From the NCBI RefSeq assembly GCF_014207375.1, contig NZ_JACHEE010000018.1:1-64000 (forward strand): a stretch of 64,000 nt of DNA. Reading direction: 5' to 3'. Within the stretch, counting starts at the first letter, position 1, and each line of letters begins with the position of its first letter. This document shows positions 61,556 through 64,000 of this stretch, piece by piece. Source of the stretch: Arthrobacter sp. AZCC_0090. Lineage in GTDB: Bacteria > Actinomycetota > Actinomycetes > Actinomycetales > Micrococcaceae. The translations under genes were made by a program, and so were the position numbers. The notes under the pieces are model-generated. The model was not told the DNA's origin and did not search any database. It was given only the letters and a program-made list of their open reading frames with translations.

Positions 61556-62257
61556 ATGACGTCAGCTTCAGAATCCCAGACCCTGAGTAAACCCACGCCG
61601 CGTTTCGCGTCGATAGGCTCCCCATACTTTGGCATCATGCTGGCATGCATGGCCGTGGTGCTGATCCTCTCCAATATCGGCGCTGCCAAAGGCGTCATCT
61701 TCGGCCCGATCATCACTGACGGCGGATTCTTCCTCTTCCCGCTCGCCTACATTCTTGGCGATGTCATGAGCGAAATTTACGGGTTTAAGGTGGCCCGGAA
61801 AGCGATCATCACCTCGTTCGCCTTGTCAGCGTTCGCCTCTCTCTGCTACTGGATCATCATCGCGCTGCCCGGCTTCAATGACGACTACGGTACTGCCAAA
61901 CAGGCTGCCATCGAGGGCGCACTGGGGCCGGTTCCTCAGATCGTCCTGGCTTCGCTCCTCGCGTTCCTCGCTGGCCAGACCATCAACTCCTTGATCCTTG
62001 TCAAGATGAAGGCCCGTTCGGGTGAGAGAACCCTGTGGGCTCGGCTCATGGGTTCATCCGGGGTGGGGGAATTCGTGGACACACTGATCTTCTGCAGCAT
62101 CGCGGCTTCGGTCATCGGTATTACGGACTTCGGAAGCTTCGTCAATTACGTGCTGGTTGGTTTCGTCTACAAGGTCGCCGTCCAATACATCCTCGTGCCT
62201 GTGACGTCTTTGGTCATTGGCTGGATCAAGAAGCGCGAGCCTAGCTACTGGGCGTGA
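61556..62257 (+). CDS. yhhQ: queuosine precursor transporter
   Basis: A 233-residue membrane protein of the VUT/YhhQ family, which imports queuosine precursors. Characteristic are SNIGAAKGVIFGPIITDGGFFLFPLAYILGD-type sequence (read in parts at residues 38-70), the following MSEIYGFK and the late GEFVDTLIFCSIA. Five to six hydrophobic helices are visible. No ribosome site is strong. No preQ1 riboswitch is recognisable upstream. It is divergent from the TetR gene, whose operators might also affect it. Confidence 0.9.
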   Translation: MTSASESQTLSKPTPRFASIGSPYFGIMLACMAVVLILSNIGAAKGVIFGPIITDGGFFLFPLAYILGDVMSEIYGFKVARKAIITSFALSAFASLCYWIIIALPGFNDDYGTAKQAAIEGALGPVPQIVLASLLAFLAGQTINSLILVKMKARSGERTLWARLMGSSGVGEFVDTLIFCSIAASVIGITDFGSFVNYVLVGFVYKVAVQYILVPVTSLVIGWIKKREPSYWA

Positions 62258-62275
62258 GCACAGGGAGCGCCACGT

Positions 62276-62325
62276 AGGTGAGCGAGCGTTGGGCCGGAAG
62301 GCGGCATAGGTGAGCGAGCGTTGGC
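62276..62325. repeat. 32-base repeat, two copies
   Basis: AGGTGAGCGAGCGTTGG occurs at 62276 and 62308, exactly 32 bases apart, in the orientation opposite to 10665 and 59057. It lies between the queuosine transporter and the ABC ATPase. Confidence 0.8.
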
Positions 62326-62362
62326 TCAGGGGAACCGCAGGGAAGTCCGGTAGTTTCAGAGC

Positions 62363-63049
62363 ATGAAGCTGGGAAACGCCGTGCTGACGGCCGAGAATCT
62401 TATCGCGGGCTACGGCGAGCATGCAGTGTGCGGGCCGCTCGACGTCGAGGTCTTCTCCGGGCAGGTGCTCGGGATGGTCGGCGAGAACGGCGCTGGCAAG
62501 TCCACCTTGTTGCGCACCATGATTGGCGCGCAGGCGGCTATTGAAGGCGATGCCCATGTGCTTGGCTTGATGCCGGACGACCGCTCGGCCCTCTTTCGCA
62601 GCAAGGTCTCGGTGCTGCTGGATGAGGATGCCTACTTCGATTCCCTCACCGTCCGTGAGCACCTGTCCCTGGTGGCCCGCGGGCATGGTCTCGCCAATCC
62701 TGATGCCGCCGTGGAGAGCGAGATTGAATTCTTCGAACTCCAAACGGTCGCGGATGCCTTTCCTGATCAGCTTTCCTCGGGACAGCGCCGCAAGTTGCTC
62801 CTTGCCTCGGCGTTCATCCGGCCCTTCGAGTTGCTTGTCCTGGACGAACCGGAGCAGCGGCTCGATACCCGCATGCGCGGCCTGCTCGCACAGCGGATTG
62901 CCCGGACTGCCAAGAAGAATGCGGCCGTCGTCATGGTCACGCACGATGCGGACGTCGCCCAGGCGGCGTGTACCCGGGCCGTAATAGTCGACGCCGGCGG
63001 TGCGCGCGTGGTCAGTACGGACGAGGCTGTGGCGAGGATCCGCAGGTGA
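62363..63049 (+). CDS. ABC transporter ATP-binding protein
   Basis: A 228-residue ATPase: Walker A GENGAGKST (about residues 40-48), signature LSSGQRRKLLLAS near 140, Walker B LLVLDEPEQRLD near 160 and switch VVMVTHD. The Q-loop region is unusual (VSVLLDEDAYF) and the D-loop reads EQRLD. The pattern matches ATPases of ABC-2-like exporters. Its stop overlaps the next gene as GTGA, so it works with that membrane protein. Confidence 0.9.
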   Translation: MKLGNAVLTAENLIAGYGEHAVCGPLDVEVFSGQVLGMVGENGAGKSTLLRTMIGAQAAIEGDAHVLGLMPDDRSALFRSKVSVLLDEDAYFDSLTVREHLSLVARGHGLANPDAAVESEIEFFELQTVADAFPDQLSSGQRRKLLLASAFIRPFELLVLDEPEQRLDTRMRGLLAQRIARTAKKNAAVVMVTHDADVAQAACTRAVIVDAGGARVVSTDEAVARIRR

Positions 63050-64000
63050 GCATGTCCACTGCTGCCATGGCGCAGCCGGAGTTCGTGGAGTTCGACCCGG
63101 AGCGTGCAACCCGCAGGGTCATTCGCCCGCGCGGCCAGTCCCTGCTTTCGAGGCTCAATGAGCTGTACGTCCAGTTCCTGACGTTCGGCGTCGGCCTGAT
63201 CTACGCGACAGGTCTGCTCAACGGGCTCACGGCCGCGGCGGAGCATGGCTTTGGCGGACATCTGCTTTCGGGAGGCTACGGAGTTGTGCCTGTTGAGTAT
63301 GGCTTGGTCATCGCTTTTGGGCTCTTGGGTCTCGCGGCCTATTGGGTGTCCGGCCGGCTCGGGCCGCTGGCGATCACGGCCAATCAGCGGCACTGGTGGT
63401 ACTCGCTGGCTATCAACCGCGAACCCCTTTTGGCCCGAGGCTTGCGCCGCGCAGTCTGGGCTGCCGCCGTCGTCGGGGGTCTCACTACCATTCCCGTAGC
63501 GATCATCAGGGGCTCGAATGCGGCGGTGTTTGCCGGCCGAATCCTGGCGGGGGCGCTGACGGGTGCGGCGATCCTCGCGCTGGCGGCCTTCGCCCAGACG
63601 CGCTCGGCAGCGTCGGCCGGGACACCGGCCCAGCGTCCAGCTCGACAGCAGGGCCAGGCGAGCAGATGGATCTTGGCGGCTGTCTCGGCAGTACTCGGTG
63701 CGATGCTGTTCGGGACACTGCAAGGCAACTGGATCTTCGCCGTCGCCCCTGCCGCGGCTTTGGTGGCTGCGGTTCCTGGCATGCGAAACAAGCTCTCGAG
63801 CGTCCGCACGACCTCGCTGCTCAAGGCCGGGTCCGCGAGGGGACATGTCCAGGCTGCGCTGACATTGATGGACACTGGGGAGCTCAGTGCCTCGCTTTCC
63901 AGCGGCGGCAAACGGAGCAGGGTCAAGATCCCGGGTACCCCTCAGACCCCAGCCGGCGCGCTCTTCCACGCGGAGGCAACGGTACTCGCCCGGCAACCCG
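63046..64000 (+). CDS. DUF6297-like ABC membrane protein, cut by window end
   Basis: From GTG 63046 the frame stays open to the window end (318 codons). The N-terminus is basic, then hydrophobic helices follow at about residues 48-66, 84-105, 138-158, 166-188 and 210-245. I recall proteins with this arrangement as DUF6297, partners of lone ATPases in actinobacteria. It is translationally coupled to the ATPase and should be the membrane half of the transporter. The cargo is unknown, and the 3' part is not visible. Confidence 0.8.
   Translation, partial: MSMSTAAMAQPEFVEFDPERATRRVIRPRGQSLLSRLNELYVQFLTFGVGLIYATGLLNGLTAAAEHGFGGHLLSGGYGVVPVEYGLVIAFGLLGLAAYWVSGRLGPLAITANQRHWWYSLAINREPLLARGLRRAVWAAAVVGGLTTIPVAIIRGSNAAVFAGRILAGALTGAAILALAAFAQTRSAASAGTPAQRPARQQGQASRWILAAVSAVLGAMLFGTLQGNWIFAVAPAAALVAAVPGMRNKLSSVRTTSLLKAGSARGHVQAALTLMDTGELSASLSSGGKRSRVKIPGTPQTPAGALFHAEATVLARQP

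Overview
The window is high-G+C, densely coded DNA from a soil actinobacterium, most likely Arthrobacter or a close relative (Pseudarthrobacter, Paenarthrobacter). The evidence is indirect: a RamB-type regulator beside aceA/aceB, a LytR_C protein, a copper amine oxidase whose active-site spacing matches the Arthrobacter enzyme, a Stealth protein, many GTGA/ATGA gene overlaps, and GTG/TTG starts. I see no tRNA, rRNA, CRISPR array, prophage or intact insertion sequence. About 58 genes are supported; most serve uptake and breakdown of unusual carbon or nitrogen compounds.

Region 1 (0.1-10.6 kb) is the most unusual part. A cytochrome P450 is divergent from an IclR regulator, a histidine-ammonia-lyase-like MIO enzyme and a phthalate-dioxygenase-type reductase. 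These are followed by a polar-amino-acid ABC transporter and an 839-residue fusion of an FAD-linked 2-hydroxyacid dehydrogenase with a HisC-type aminotransferase. Read as a pathway, a 2-hydroxy acid would become a 2-oxo acid, then an amino acid, then an enoate, with the P450 acting on the ring or a substituent. The substrate is unknown. Region 2 (10.6-19.4 kb) holds an array of 32-base repeats, a metallophosphoesterase, a HAD/Stealth pair, a LytR_C pair, a TetR/DsbA pair, a GNAT enzyme and an MHS transporter.

Region 3 (19.4-33.7 kb) is a glycoside locus on the minus strand: three Gfo/Idh/MocA oxidoreductases, a degenerate Gfo-like protein, two sugar isomerase/epimerases, a DUF1080 (3-keto-glycoside hydrolase-like) protein, a beta-propeller, and a sugar ABC transporter that lacks its ATPase. 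A divergent ROK regulator and an MFS transporter complete it. Region 4 (33.9-49.6 kb) is a nitrogen-scavenging zone: a five-gene operon (monooxygenase, RidA, DUF1028, M20 amidohydrolase, aspartase) divergent from a LysR gene, a copper amine oxidase and aldehyde dehydrogenase with a TetR gene, and an NCS1 permease/amidohydrolase/APC permease operon. The same palindrome lies at the LysR promoter and before the NCS1 operon, suggesting one regulon.

Region 5 (49.8-54.9 kb) is the glyoxylate shunt: isocitrate lyase, malate synthase and a RamB-like regulator, with a large multi-stem palindromic element between aceA and aceB. Region 6 (55-64 kb) has small housekeeping or accessory genes, a pyridoxine kinase, an MHS transporter, a decaying stretch with two gene remnants and more 32-base repeats, a TetR gene with two perfect operators, a queuosine-precursor transporter, and the start of an ABC transporter whose membrane protein runs off the window.
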